Below, piece after piece: positions 8,110-17,100 of a stretch of DNA of 64,000 nt. Below the pieces are notes generated by a model. The model made no database searches. It worked only from the letters and a program-made list of their open reading frames with translations, and was not told where the DNA came from. The translations under genes and the position numbers were made by a program. Origin of the DNA: Pseudomonadota bacterium (GTDB taxonomy: Bacteria > Myxococcota_A > Bradymonadia > Bradymonadales > GCA-2716585); the NCBI GenBank assembly GCA_005804885.1, contig SYOX01000212.1, positions 1-64,000 on the forward strand. The letters are read 5' to 3'. How positions within the stretch are numbered: the first letter of the stretch is position 1; each line of letters begins with the position of its first letter.

Positions 8110-9195
8110 ATGAGGCGGATCGTCATTGGGGACATCCACGGCTGCCTGGAGGAGCTGCTTGCGCTGCTGGATCTGGCGGGGATCGGGGAGCAGGACGAGG
8201 TCATCGCCATCGGGGATGTCGTGGATCGGGGTCCGTCGTCGTGGGAGGTGCTGGAGTACTTCCGGCGGCGCCCGAGGGCGCGTTGCTTGATGGGCAACCA
8301 CGAGCTCAAGCACGTGCGGTCGCTGGGGGGGTCGGTGCGGGCGGCCTTCTCGCAGCAGATCGTGCGGCGGCAGATCGGCGAGGGGCGCTATGAGGAGGCG
8401 TGCGCGTGGATGGGGGGCTTGCCGAGGGCCATCGAGCTTGAGGAGGCCCTGCTGGTGCACGGCTTCTTTGAGCCGGGGGTGGCGCTGGCCGACCAGCGCG
8501 ACAGCGTCCTCATCGGCACGATGACGGGGCAGCGCCATGTGGAGCGGGCCTGCGGCGGCGCGCCCTGGTACACGCTCTATCGAGGGGACAAGCCCTTGAT
8601 CGTCGGGCACCACGACTACCTGGGCACGGGAGAGCCGCTGATCCATGAGGGGCGGGTCTTCGGGCTGGACACGGGGTGCTGTCACGGGGGTCGGCTGACG
8701 GGGCTGGTGTTGCCGGGCTTCGAGATCGTCCAGGTGCCCAGCCTGGGTGATCATTGGAGGGCGCAGGTCGCCGTGAACAAGGACTTGCGCTACACCCGCG
8801 CCCCGATCGAGTCGCTGAGCTGGGAGGCGGCCGAGGCGCTGGTGTCCAGCGGCGCCAGGGAGCGCGAGGGCCTGTCGGCGGCTGGCCGCGGGCGGCTGGA
8901 CGCGGCGGCCGCCGCGCTTGAGGCGGGCGAGCGGGCGGTGGATCGCTGCCTCGGGCGCATCGAGGAGAGGACGAGGGCGATGGTGGCGGCGATCCGCGAG
9001 GCTGAGGGCGAGGATCTGGACGCGCGGGCGGAGGGGAGGGCCTTTGCGGGGATGCTGGGGAAGACGCCGGACGGCGCGCTCTTCCATGAGGCGCGGCGAG
9101 GGTCGCTGACGCGAGTGGCGCTCAGGCGTCGGTGCGGGGGGCCGTCGGGGGCGGCGGCGATGGCCGCGCGGCTGGAGGGGATCGACGAGGGGTGA
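8110..9195 (+). CDS. calcineurin-like metallophosphoesterase
   Basis: A 361-residue protein starting MRRIVIGDIHGCLEELLALL; the start at 8110 has GGAGGGG directly upstream, and a 21-residue longer frame lacks one. The PPP-type metal-binding motifs are in order: GDIHG (residues 7-11), GDVVDRGP, GNHE, VGHHD and a terminal DTGCCHGG, as in PrpE/ApaH-like and phage-lambda-like phosphatases. The catalytic domain ends near residue 225. The remaining 135 residues are helical, rich in Arg/Ala/Glu, and not part of the usual family, so this is a longer than normal member. It probably hydrolyses phosphoesters (protein phosphate or dinucleoside polyphosphate) in the cytoplasm; the exact substrate is not visible. 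Confidence 0.87.
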   Translation: MRRIVIGDIHGCLEELLALLDLAGIGEQDEVIAIGDVVDRGPSSWEVLEYFRRRPRARCLMGNHELKHVRSLGGSVRAAFSQQIVRRQIGEGRYEEACAWMGGLPRAIELEEALLVHGFFEPGVALADQRDSVLIGTMTGQRHVERACGGAPWYTLYRGDKPLIVGHHDYLGTGEPLIHEGRVFGLDTGCCHGGRLTGLVLPGFEIVQVPSLGDHWRAQVAVNKDLRYTRAPIESLSWEAAEALVSSGAREREGLSAAGRGRLDAAAAALEAGERAVDRCLGRIEERTRAMVAAIREAEGEDLDARAEGRAFAGMLGKTPDGALFHEARRGSLTRVALRRRCGGPSGAAAMAARLEGIDEG

Positions 9196-9243
9196 GGTCG
9201 CCGGCAAGGAGGCGACCCTCCGAGGCGCCCCGGGCGGCGGCAC

Positions 9244-9272
9244 TTGACGCCGATTTCAACACGCGCAATTCT
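9244..9272 (+). promoter_or_regulatory. possible sigma70-type promoter
   Basis: TTGACG at 9244-9249, a 17-bp spacer, and AATTCT at 9267-9272, in a locally AT-richer stretch 75 bp upstream of the start at 9347. The -35 match is good and the -10 match weak, so this is a suggestion only. Confidence 0.3.
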
Positions 9273-9346
9273 CCAGGGCGACGCATCGAGGCCACCGAGA
9301 ACATCAATCCTCCGCGCACCTCAGCCATCCCCTGCCCCGGTGGATC

Positions 9347-10156
9347 ATGTCCAAAAAGAAGAAGACAACGACGCCCTCGCCGACCCCGACGCCAGCGACG
9401 CCGTCGAAGCGCATGTTGACGATCTACGGCGGGATCATCACGGCGATCTTCATCTTCGTCTGGCTCATCCCCATCACCTACGTGGGCGGGGTGGGGCGCG
9501 ACGTGAGCTGGATGCCGACGATCATGAAGCACCAGATGCGCGTCGCGTGCCTGTTCACGCACAAGTCGAGCTCCTGGCGCAGCTACCACATGCAGATCCA
9601 GACCGAGGCCAGCGGCGACGAGTGGGTGGAGCTTGACGACGCTGGCTACTTCGACATGACCGTCTTCGGCTACAGGTCCCGGCTTCACAGGCTGCTGGGG
9701 CAGTCCTGGCGCAAGCCCAAGGGGATCAAGCGCACCCAGGCCATCTCGGCCTGGATGAAGGATCAATACGCGATCAAGAACCCCAATGGCCCCAAGCTGA
9801 CCGCGATCCGCTACGTCCTGACCTCCCACTCCATCCAGAAGCTCGCCAAACAGGACACGCGCTACAAGAAGGAGCCGCTCAGCTCGGTGGACCCGAAGAA
9901 GTGGGTGATCTTCGGCGAGGTGCGCTTCGACGGCAAGCCCGCCACCCACCCGACCCACGGCAGATCCACGCGCAGGAAGCCCGCCTTCAACCTGCCCAAC
10001 AGGGCGATCACGCCGAGGGTCCCGGTGCAGAAGATCATCACGGACGTGCCCCTGGCCCCCAACACGCCGCAAATCCCCGCCATACCTCAAACCCCCGCCA
10101 CGCCTCAAATCCCCGCCACGCCTCAAACCCCCAACACGCCCCCGCCGGCTCAGTAG
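9347..10156 (+). CDS. single-pass membrane protein with Pro-rich tail, unknown function
   Basis: A 269-residue protein. Residues 1-22 are Lys/Thr/Pro-rich (MSKKKKTTTPSPTPTPATPS), followed by one transmembrane segment, IYGGIITAIFIFVWLIPITY, so the N-terminus is probably cytoplasmic. The body (about 50-215) is a soluble domain outside the membrane, containing HKSSSWRSYHMQIQTEASGD and a C-terminal VIFGEVRFDG strand. The last 35 residues are a PQIPATPQTP repeat encoded by near-identical 15-30 bp DNA repeats. I do not recognise a family. It ends about 60 bp before type A element 2. Confidence 0.7.
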   Translation: MSKKKKTTTPSPTPTPATPSKRMLTIYGGIITAIFIFVWLIPITYVGGVGRDVSWMPTIMKHQMRVACLFTHKSSSWRSYHMQIQTEASGDEWVELDDAGYFDMTVFGYRSRLHRLLGQSWRKPKGIKRTQAISAWMKDQYAIKNPNGPKLTAIRYVLTSHSIQKLAKQDTRYKKEPLSSVDPKKWVIFGEVRFDGKPATHPTHGRSTRRKPAFNLPNRAITPRVPVQKIITDVPLAPNTPQIPAIPQTPATPQIPATPQTPNTPPPAQ

Positions 10157-10218
10157 ATCGCGGCGCCCTCTCCGACGCCGTAGGCTCATGGCGCTGTCCA
10201 AGGGCGCCTCTCGCGAAC

Positions 10219-10812
10219 TCTGACTCCGCTGGCGGGCACAAGACCCCGTCGGGAACAATCGAGAGCGTCGCGTCGGCTTCGATGGCGGGCACAAGACCCC
10301 GTCGGGAACAATCGAGATCGGCGAGTCGACTTCGTTGACGGACAAGGAGATATCGGCGAGTCGACTTCGTTGACGCGCACGCCGAGATCGGCGAGTCGAC
10401 TTCGTTGGTGGACAAGGGGAGATCGGCGAGTCGGCTTCGATGACGGACAAGGGGGATCGGCGCGTCGACTTCGTTGAGGGGCAAGGAGAGATCAACGAGT
10501 CGACTTCGATGATGGGATCTGCACGTTGGCGGTCCACCCGGGCTTGCGCCCGGGCCTTGGGTTTTGTCCTGCGTCGCCCCGCCATCCGGCGGGGCTGGCG
10601 AGGGGGCGTCGGCGTATGTGGGGCGTGTCGCCTGAGTCGAACTCACAGGAGATGTTGGGGGCTCGGAGGCAGACATCGCGCGGTCCTGAGAGGGTCTGTC
10701 ACCTGAAGGTTGACGGCCCGTCGCCAGCCCCGCAGGGGCGTCCCGGGACAAATTGCAGGCCCGGGCGCAAGCCCGGGTGGACCGCCAACGTGCAGATCAC
10801 ATCAACGAAGAG
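10219..10812. repeat. type A composite palindromic element, copy A2, one-sided
   Basis: Left array 10219-10516 in minus orientation with 35-bp units and two successive 53-bp units at the outer end (carrying ACCCCGTCGGGAACAATCG). Central module 10519-10803: left arm hairpins CCCGGGC-TTGC-GCCCGGG and GCCCCGCC-ATCC-GGCGGGGC; in the right arm the second hairpin has shrunk to GCCCCGCAGGGGC. The core (GGGGCGTGTCGCCTGAGTCG onward) is the reverse complement of the core in A1. The right array is reduced to a single ATCAACGAAG half-unit that stops 17 bp before the stop codon of the next gene. It lies between convergent genes. Confidence 0.88.
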
Positions 10813-10828
10813 GGCGGGGGAGCGGCGA

Positions 10829-12601
10829 TCAGGGGGAGGCCTCGTGGGGTCCGACGTCGGGGGCCGCGCCGAGCGCGCGCGGCTTGAAGTCGATGTCGAG
10901 GTCGGGGCTCTGGGGGATGGGCAGGCCGGCGTCAAGCAGCGGGGAGCCGGGCAGCAGCGTGTAGAGGGCGGCGTCGGGGTCCGAGAAGCCCGGATCGATG
11001 CCAGGGGGGAGGTTTCCGCCGCCGAAGGCGTCGAGCTGTCCGAGGCCCTGAACCAGGGAGACGCTCTGTCGCACGCCGCCCGCGCTGGCCTCCATGATCA
11101 TGCCATTGCCGATGTCGGAAAAGACGCTGTTCTGGATGGTGACGTCGGTGGCCGGGCTGGCGAAGAGGCCGCCGGCATTGCGGAAGAAGACGCTGTTGGT
11201 GATCTCCAGCGAGGAGGGCACCTGAGGGTCGTCGTAGCCCAGGACGAGCGAGTAGGAGTTGAGCCCGCGCCAGTTGTGGTAGGCCACGACGGAGTGGAGC
11301 AGGCGAGTGTGCCCTGGCCCGAGGACGACGGCGGAGTCCGCGCCGGTGTGGCTGACGATGCTGCTGATGATGTCGCCGCCCTGCCACAGCTTGATGCCAT
11401 TGCGCTGGACGTGGTGGACGCGGGCGCCGAAGATCGTCACCCGCGAGGCCTTCAGGTCGATGCCGTCGGCGGCCACGTTGGTGACCTCGACGTCGATCAA
11501 GGCCAGGTTGTCCCCTCGCTCGAAGGCCACCGCGTCCACCCCCGAGCCCTCGCCTGCGCCCGCGCCGACGATCTGGACGCCCTCCAGGCGGACGCTGTTG
11601 CAGGGGCCGAAGTTGCATTGCAGCCCGATGCTGGCCCCGAGGATGCGGACGCGGTGGAAGAGGACGCGATCCACGACGGGCCGGCCGCGGTTGTCCACGA
11701 CCATGGCGAAGCCGTCGCGCGGTCGGGGCATGGTGATGGTGACGTTGGAGATGACGACGTCGGAGATCGTCTGGCCCTCAAGGCCCATGACGGCGCCCGC
11801 GTTGGGGAAGCCTTCGAAGTCCAGGCCGTTGACGGTCACGCCGCTTGCGCTGACGTCGAGCCCGTAATTGATCCCCTCGATGCCGGGCCGGACGGTGACC
11901 CGCTCGCCGCGAAAGGCCGTCAGAGTGACGCCGGCCTTCTCAGGGGTCAGCTCGATGGCGATGAACTGCCCCAGGCGACCTTCTCGGTAGACCCCCCCCC
12001 GGATGACCACCCAGTCGCCCGCGCTGGCCTCCTGCAACCCGCGCTGGATGGTGGCATAGGGCGCCGCGAAGGTCCCCTCACCGCCTGCGTCGTCGCCCTC
12101 CTGGGCCGACACGACCACGATCCGCCCCCTCACCGGGGTGTCCGCGTTGATCGCGCGGGGGAAGACGCTCCAATCGACCCCCGAGATGGTCGGCAAGGTG
12201 CGCGGGTAGAAGTCGGTGTCCAGCGCGAAGCTGCACGCGATCTTCGGCAGGCTGTCGCCCTCGGACGGGTCGATGGCCTGGGCCTCGGCGCAGCGATCCA
12301 GGGGCGGCCTCCGCTCCGGCGAGAGCCACTCGGGGAGGGGCGATGCGTCTTCCGAGGCGCGCGCGTCGTCCTCCGAGGCGCCCGCGTCGTCCTCCGAGGC
12401 GCGCGAGGCGTCCTCCGAGGCGCCCGCGTCGGCCTCCGACGAGCCGGCGTCGGCCTTGTCCCCGAGGGAGTCGACGAAGCCGTCGATGCCCTCGCCGGTC
12501 GAGGCGGGATCGTCGGCCACCATCGGGCAGCCCGTCAGCAGCGCCAGGGTCGCGAGAGGCGCCCAGGTGGCCCTGCGCAGAGAGGATTCTTGTGGTCTCA
12601 T
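10829..12601 (-). CDS. right-handed beta-helix lipoprotein
   Basis: A 590-residue lipoprotein (MRPQESSLRRATWAPLATLA, then LLTGC, Cys25). Residues about 50-90 are a SEDAGA/SEDARA linker encoded by 24-bp DNA repeats. The fold begins with the beta-helix entry motif GTFAAPYATIQRGLQEASAG followed by DWVVIRGGVYRE, then about ten rungs with N and V/I ladders (GVTVNGLDFEGF, NLALIDVEVTNVAADGIDLK, SSLEITNSVFFRNAGGLF). This architecture is typical of pectate-lyase-like and chondroitinase-B-like polysaccharide-binding or -cleaving proteins. No catalytic lysine/arginine set can be confirmed by eye, so polysaccharide binding is inference. The start at 12601 has GGAG; the longer frame is rejected. Confidence 0.84.
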   Translation of the reverse strand: MRPQESSLRRATWAPLATLALLTGCPMVADDPASTGEGIDGFVDSLGDKADAGSSEADAGASEDASRASEDDAGASEDDARASEDASPLPEWLSPERRPPLDRCAEAQAIDPSEGDSLPKIACSFALDTDFYPRTLPTISGVDWSVFPRAINADTPVRGRIVVVSAQEGDDAGGEGTFAAPYATIQRGLQEASAGDWVVIRGGVYREGRLGQFIAIELTPEKAGVTLTAFRGERVTVRPGIEGINYGLDVSASGVTVNGLDFEGFPNAGAVMGLEGQTISDVVISNVTITMPRPRDGFAMVVDNRGRPVVDRVLFHRVRILGASIGLQCNFGPCNSVRLEGVQIVGAGAGEGSGVDAVAFERGDNLALIDVEVTNVAADGIDLKASRVTIFGARVHHVQRNGIKLWQGGDIISSIVSHTGADSAVVLGPGHTRLLHSVVAYHNWRGLNSYSLVLGYDDPQVPSSLEITNSVFFRNAGGLFASPATDVTIQNSVFSDIGNGMIMEASAGGVRQSVSLVQGLGQLDAFGGGNLPPGIDPGFSDPDAALYTLLPGSPLLDAGLPIPQSPDLDIDFKPRALGAAPDVGPHEASP

Positions 12602-12708
12602 GGAGCTCCGCTTGCAGGAACGTCTGGGGCTCCCGCGCGAGGCCCTCAGGATGACACAAGGGCCGGAGGGCGTCCAGCGCCGCGAGGCGAGCGGGCCGGG
12701 GTCGAACC

Positions 12709-12831
12709 TCAGGGGCGGTACATCATGATCAGGATGAAGCCGGCGACGCCGACGCTGACCATCACCCCGAGCAGGAGGAACATGGGCAGCTTCCACTCTT
12801 CATCGGGGTTGTGCTGGTGTTTTTCGCTCAT
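12709..12831 (-). CDS. 40-residue single-pass membrane protein
   Basis: A short gene, read MSEKHQHNPDEEWKLPMFLL and continuing as a hydrophobic LGVMVSVGVAGFILIMMYRP. A polar, His-containing cytoplasmic head of about 16 residues is followed by one transmembrane helix and a tiny MYRP end. AAGGAGA stands seven bases before the ATG, strong for such a short gene. It lies 107 bp upstream of the beta-helix lipoprotein gene on the same strand and could be cotranscribed with it. Small one-TM proteins of this shape often regulate or stabilise a membrane complex. I cannot name a family. Confidence 0.68.
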   Translation of the reverse strand: MSEKHQHNPDEEWKLPMFLLLGVMVSVGVAGFILIMMYRP

Positions 12832-12968
12832 CTCGGCTCTCCTTGGGCGCTGGGTCCAGGCTGCTGCGCCCGCTACTTTGACCATGAAAAGCCTCCCGAG
12901 ACAAGGCCCTCGTCCAGCCCCGTGGCTGGCGACCCTTGAGGTCGTGAGGGCAGACGCGAGAGGTGAGG

Positions 12969-13946
12969 ATGAACTCCCAGGAGAGGCCCCTTGAGGGCAG
13001 GATCGCGCTGGTGGCTGGCGCGACGCGCGGCGCAGGGCGCGGGATCGCCGTGGCGCTCGGCGAGCTCGGCGCGACCGTGATCTGCACGGGTCGCAGCGGC
13101 CAGGGGCGGCGCGATCCCGGCCTCGAAGGTGCGGAGGCGGCGCCGGGTGCGCGGTCGCCCTTCGCGCTGGAGGGGAGGCCGGAGACGATCGAGGAGAGCG
13201 CGGCCCTGGTCGACGCGGCGGGCGGGCGCGGGATCGCCCGCAGGGTCGATCACACCGACGAGGCGCAGGTCGCGGCGCTGGCCGCCGAGGTGGGCGCCGA
13301 GCACGGGCGGCTGGACATCCTCGTCAACGACATCTGGGGCGGCGACGCGCTGGTGGACTGGGAGCGCGCCCCCTGGGATCAGCCCATCGACAAGGGCAGG
13401 CTGATGCTCGACAGAGGCCTGATGTCCCACGTCATCACCTGCCGCCACGCGATCCCCTTGCTCAAGCGGAGCGATCGGGGCCTCATCGTCGAGATCACCG
13501 ACGGGGACTCGATGGCCTGGCGCGGCTCGCTCTTCTACGACCTGACCAAGACGGCCGTCATCCGCCTGGCCTTCGGGCTCTCCGAGGCGCTGCGCGAGGA
13601 CGGGATCGCGGCCGTGGCGCTCACGCCCGGCTTCTTGCGCTCGGAGGTGCTGCTGGACTTCTTCGAGGTCGACGACGCGACGTGGCGCGAGGCCGCCGAC
13701 CCCCACTTCGCCTTCTCCGAGAGCCCTCGCTTCGTCGGCCGGGCCCTGGCCGCGCTGGCCGCAGATCCCGACCTCATGGCCCGCAGCGGCAAGACCCTCA
13801 GCTCCTGGGGCCTCGCGCGCGACTACGGCCTCGTGGACCTCGACGGCCAGCGCCCGGACTGGGGCGTGCACGCCGCCCAGGAGCCCTTCGGCCAGGATCA
13901 GCGCCAGTCCCACGCGCGCTTCCTGGACAGCTTCGGCCAGGATTAG
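12969..13946 (+). CDS. short-chain dehydrogenase/reductase
   Basis: A 325-residue SDR. The Rossmann nucleotide site GATRGAGRG is at residues 17-25 and an acidic/Arg loop follows (TGRSGQ), suggesting NADP(H) preference. The usual NNAG is replaced by NDIWGG, a variant of DHRS1-like SDRs. The catalytic Tyr-Lys is in FYDLTK, with a nearby Ser in the DGDSMAWRGS stretch. The usual SDR core is followed by a longer tail (GLVDLDGQRPDWGVHAAQEP). It oxidises or reduces a hydroxyl/keto group on an unknown small molecule in the cytoplasm. The ATG at 12969 is preferred over a GTG six bases upstream because of the GAGAGGTGAGG ribosome site. Confidence 0.88.
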   Translation: MNSQERPLEGRIALVAGATRGAGRGIAVALGELGATVICTGRSGQGRRDPGLEGAEAAPGARSPFALEGRPETIEESAALVDAAGGRGIARRVDHTDEAQVAALAAEVGAEHGRLDILVNDIWGGDALVDWERAPWDQPIDKGRLMLDRGLMSHVITCRHAIPLLKRSDRGLIVEITDGDSMAWRGSLFYDLTKTAVIRLAFGLSEALREDGIAAVALTPGFLRSEVLLDFFEVDDATWREAADPHFAFSESPRFVGRALAALAADPDLMARSGKTLSSWGLARDYGLVDLDGQRPDWGVHAAQEPFGQDQRQSHARFLDSFGQD

Positions 13947-14104
13947 GCCGCATCTGACAAGCTGGCGCCGCCGAGGCCGCGCGGCCGACCCTCCCCGAAA
14001 ACACCCGCGAGCGGCCGCCCCGCCTCAAGATCCCCCCGCGCCTTCCGATTCCTCATGGGCCGTCCCTGGTTCAACAGATCCACGACCTCCCACGAGAGCC
14101 AGCC

Positions 14105-17100
14105 ATGAAACGAACCACCCCTCGCCGCGTCGCCGCACTCACGATCCTGACGACGGCCGCCGCCCTCGCAACGCTGGCGCCCTCGATCGCCGCCGCCGCC
14201 GAGCTGGAGACCTGCGGCTCCTGCGGCGGCGGCTTCGGCCAGCAGGTCCTGGACGGGACCGACGACGCCTCGACCGACGCCATCGAGATGACGGCCCTCC
14301 CTGACGGGATCAACTTCTTCGGCGTCCTCCACACCCACGTCTTCGTCAACTCCAACGGCAACATCACCTTCGGGAGCGGCGTCACGGGCTTCACCCCCAC
14401 CCCCTTCCCCGTGTCGGACCAGCCGATGATCGCGCCCTTCTGGGGCGACGTCGATCTCGGCGGCACAGGCGCCCTCTTCTTCGCCAACGACACCGACGGC
14501 GGGCGCTTCATCGTCACCTGGAGCGACGTGGGCTACTTTGCAGGAAAGACAGATAAAATCAACAACTTCCAGATCATCATCGCCGACAGGAGCGACGTGG
14601 GCGCGCCCGGCGACTTCGACGTGGAGTTTCGCTACCAGCGCCTTGAGTGGACCACCGGCGACGCCAGCGGCGGCAGCGGCGGCCTCGGCGGCACCCCCGC
14701 CCAGGCCGGCTTCGACGCCGGCGATCAGGTCAACCACGTCACCCTCATCGGATCGCGCAGCGCGGAGGTCCTCGACCTCGTCGGGCGCTCCAACGTCGAC
14801 GAGCCCGGCGTCTGGCGCTTCCCCATCCGCAATGGCGTCGTCCCGGCCTGCGGCAACGGCGCCCTGGAGGAAGGCGAAGGCTGCGATGACGGCGGCAACA
14901 ACGACTTCGACGGCTGCAATGCGACCTGCCAGCCTGAGGCGCCCCCCGCCAACCGCCCCCCCACCGTCGACGCCGCAGGCCCCTACCTCATCTCCGAGGG
15001 TGAAGCCCTCACCCTGCGCGCCAACGCCCAGGACCCCGACGGCGACCCGCTGACCTTCGCCTGGGATCTGGGCAGCGGCCTCTTCGAAGACGGATCCAGG
15101 CCGACGCTCTCCTTCGTGGTCGGCGACGGCCCCGACAGCTTCGGGGCCCGAGTCCGGGTCAGCGACGGGGCCGAGATCGCCGAGGCCAGCGCCCAGGTCC
15201 AGATCACCAACCTCCCCCCCACCATCGCGTCCCTGATCTGCGCCACCGACGAGGGCCAGGGCTGCGACGGATCCGGCCTCGAAGGTCTTGACCTCGAAGG
15301 TCTTGACCTCGAAGGTCTTGACCTCGAAGGTCTTGGCCTTGAGGGCGTTGATGTTGAATGGATCGCGCTTGAGTCAGCGCCGTTGATCTTCAGCGCAGTC
15401 GCCAGCGATCCCGGCGGAGACGACCTTGAGCTGACCTGGGACTTTGGGGACGGGAGCCCGAGGGTGAGCGGCCAGGAGGTCATCCACGCCTTTGCCGACG
15501 GCGGCCTCTTCGCCGTCACGCTGACGGCCACCGACGACGACGGCGCCGCGACGACCGCGACGCGGGTGATCTTCGTGGGCGACGCGCCCGCTGGGGTGAG
15601 CACCTTGAGCGGCCCCGAGCAGCTTGAGGAGGGCCAAGAGGGGCGCTGGACGCTTCACATCTCCAAGGCGAGGTTCGACGCGGTGACCTGGACCATCGCC
15701 CCTGGAGACGGCTCCAAGGTCTTGACCGGGGAGTCGACCAAGGAGGGGGAGGTCGACACGGCGAGCTTCGCCCACGCCTTCGCGCGCCCTGGCCGCTATG
15801 AGATGGAGGTGGCGCTGATCGACGACGACGGTCAGGCGTCGAGGGTCGCGCGCTCCATCGAGGTGACGAACAGGGCGCCTGAGATCACGAGGGTGACGAT
15901 CCCGAGCATCGGGGTCGAGGGGGCCGAGCTCATCTTCTCGGCCTCGGCCATCGACGAGGCCGGGGCGCTGGAGTTCTCCTGGGACTTCGGGGACGGCGGC
16001 CCGGCGGGCTCAGGGGCCCAGGTCGCCCACATCTTCAGGCAGGACGGGGACTTCGCGGTGACCTTGAGGGTCAGCGACGCCTTCGGCGGCGTCGCCCTGC
16101 GGCGGGCGGCGATCCAGATCAGGAACGCGGCGCCTGCCATCGTCGCCTTCGACGTGCCCTCGGTCGTCGAGGAGGGGCAGCGGGTCGAGGTGCGGGTCGA
16201 GGCCGTCGATCCTGGCCGGGATGCGATGACCTTCATCTGGGACTTTGGAGATGGCGAGGAGCCTGTCCGCAGCCAGCGCCCCGACGAGACCCACGTCTGG
16301 CCGGATGATGGCCGCTTTGAGGTGGTGGTGGCGGTCGAGGACAACCAGGGAGGTCGGGCGGTGCGCAGGCAGCGGGTGTCGGTGGTCAACGTCGCCCCGA
16401 GGATCCTGAGCGCGCCGCCGGTCGAGTCCTTCGCCCGTCGCCTCTACACCTACCGGATCGAGACCCAGGATCCGGGCGCGGATCTCCTCCAGTTCGAGAT
16501 CGTCGAGGGTCCGGAGGGCATGATCCTGGAGGGCGACACGCTGGTGTGGACGCCGGAGGTGGCCGCGCGCCTGCCGGAGGCCGTCGCCATCCGGGTCGAG
16601 GACGGCGACGGCGGCGTGGCGCGCCAGTCCTGGGTGCTCCAGCCCGTCGAGGTCGATCTCGACAACGACGGGGTCGCGGACGACTGCGAGGCGCGCTTCG
16701 GCCTGGACACCAGCGTCGACGACGCCGACGAGGATCTGGATCAGGACGGCCTGACCAACGCCCAGGAGTGTCAGCGCGGCACCGACCCCAAGCAGTACAA
16801 CGGCCCCTCGGCGCCCTCGCCGGTCAGCCCGCGGCGCGACGCGGAGGTCAGCGCGCGCCCTGAGCTCAGGGTGAGCAACGCCGTCGACCCGGACGGAGAC
16901 AGGCTCGCCTACGCCTTCGAGGTCTACGAGGACGAGGCCCTGCAGTCTGCGGTTGCGACCTCGGAGCCTGTCCCGGCGGGTCACCTGACGACCGCGTGGG
17001 TGGTGGATCAGGCGCTCAAGGAGAACACGACCTACTGGTGGCGGGCCAGGGCCGCGGACCCCAACACGTCCGGGGCCTTCGGGCCGGCTTCGCGCTTCGT

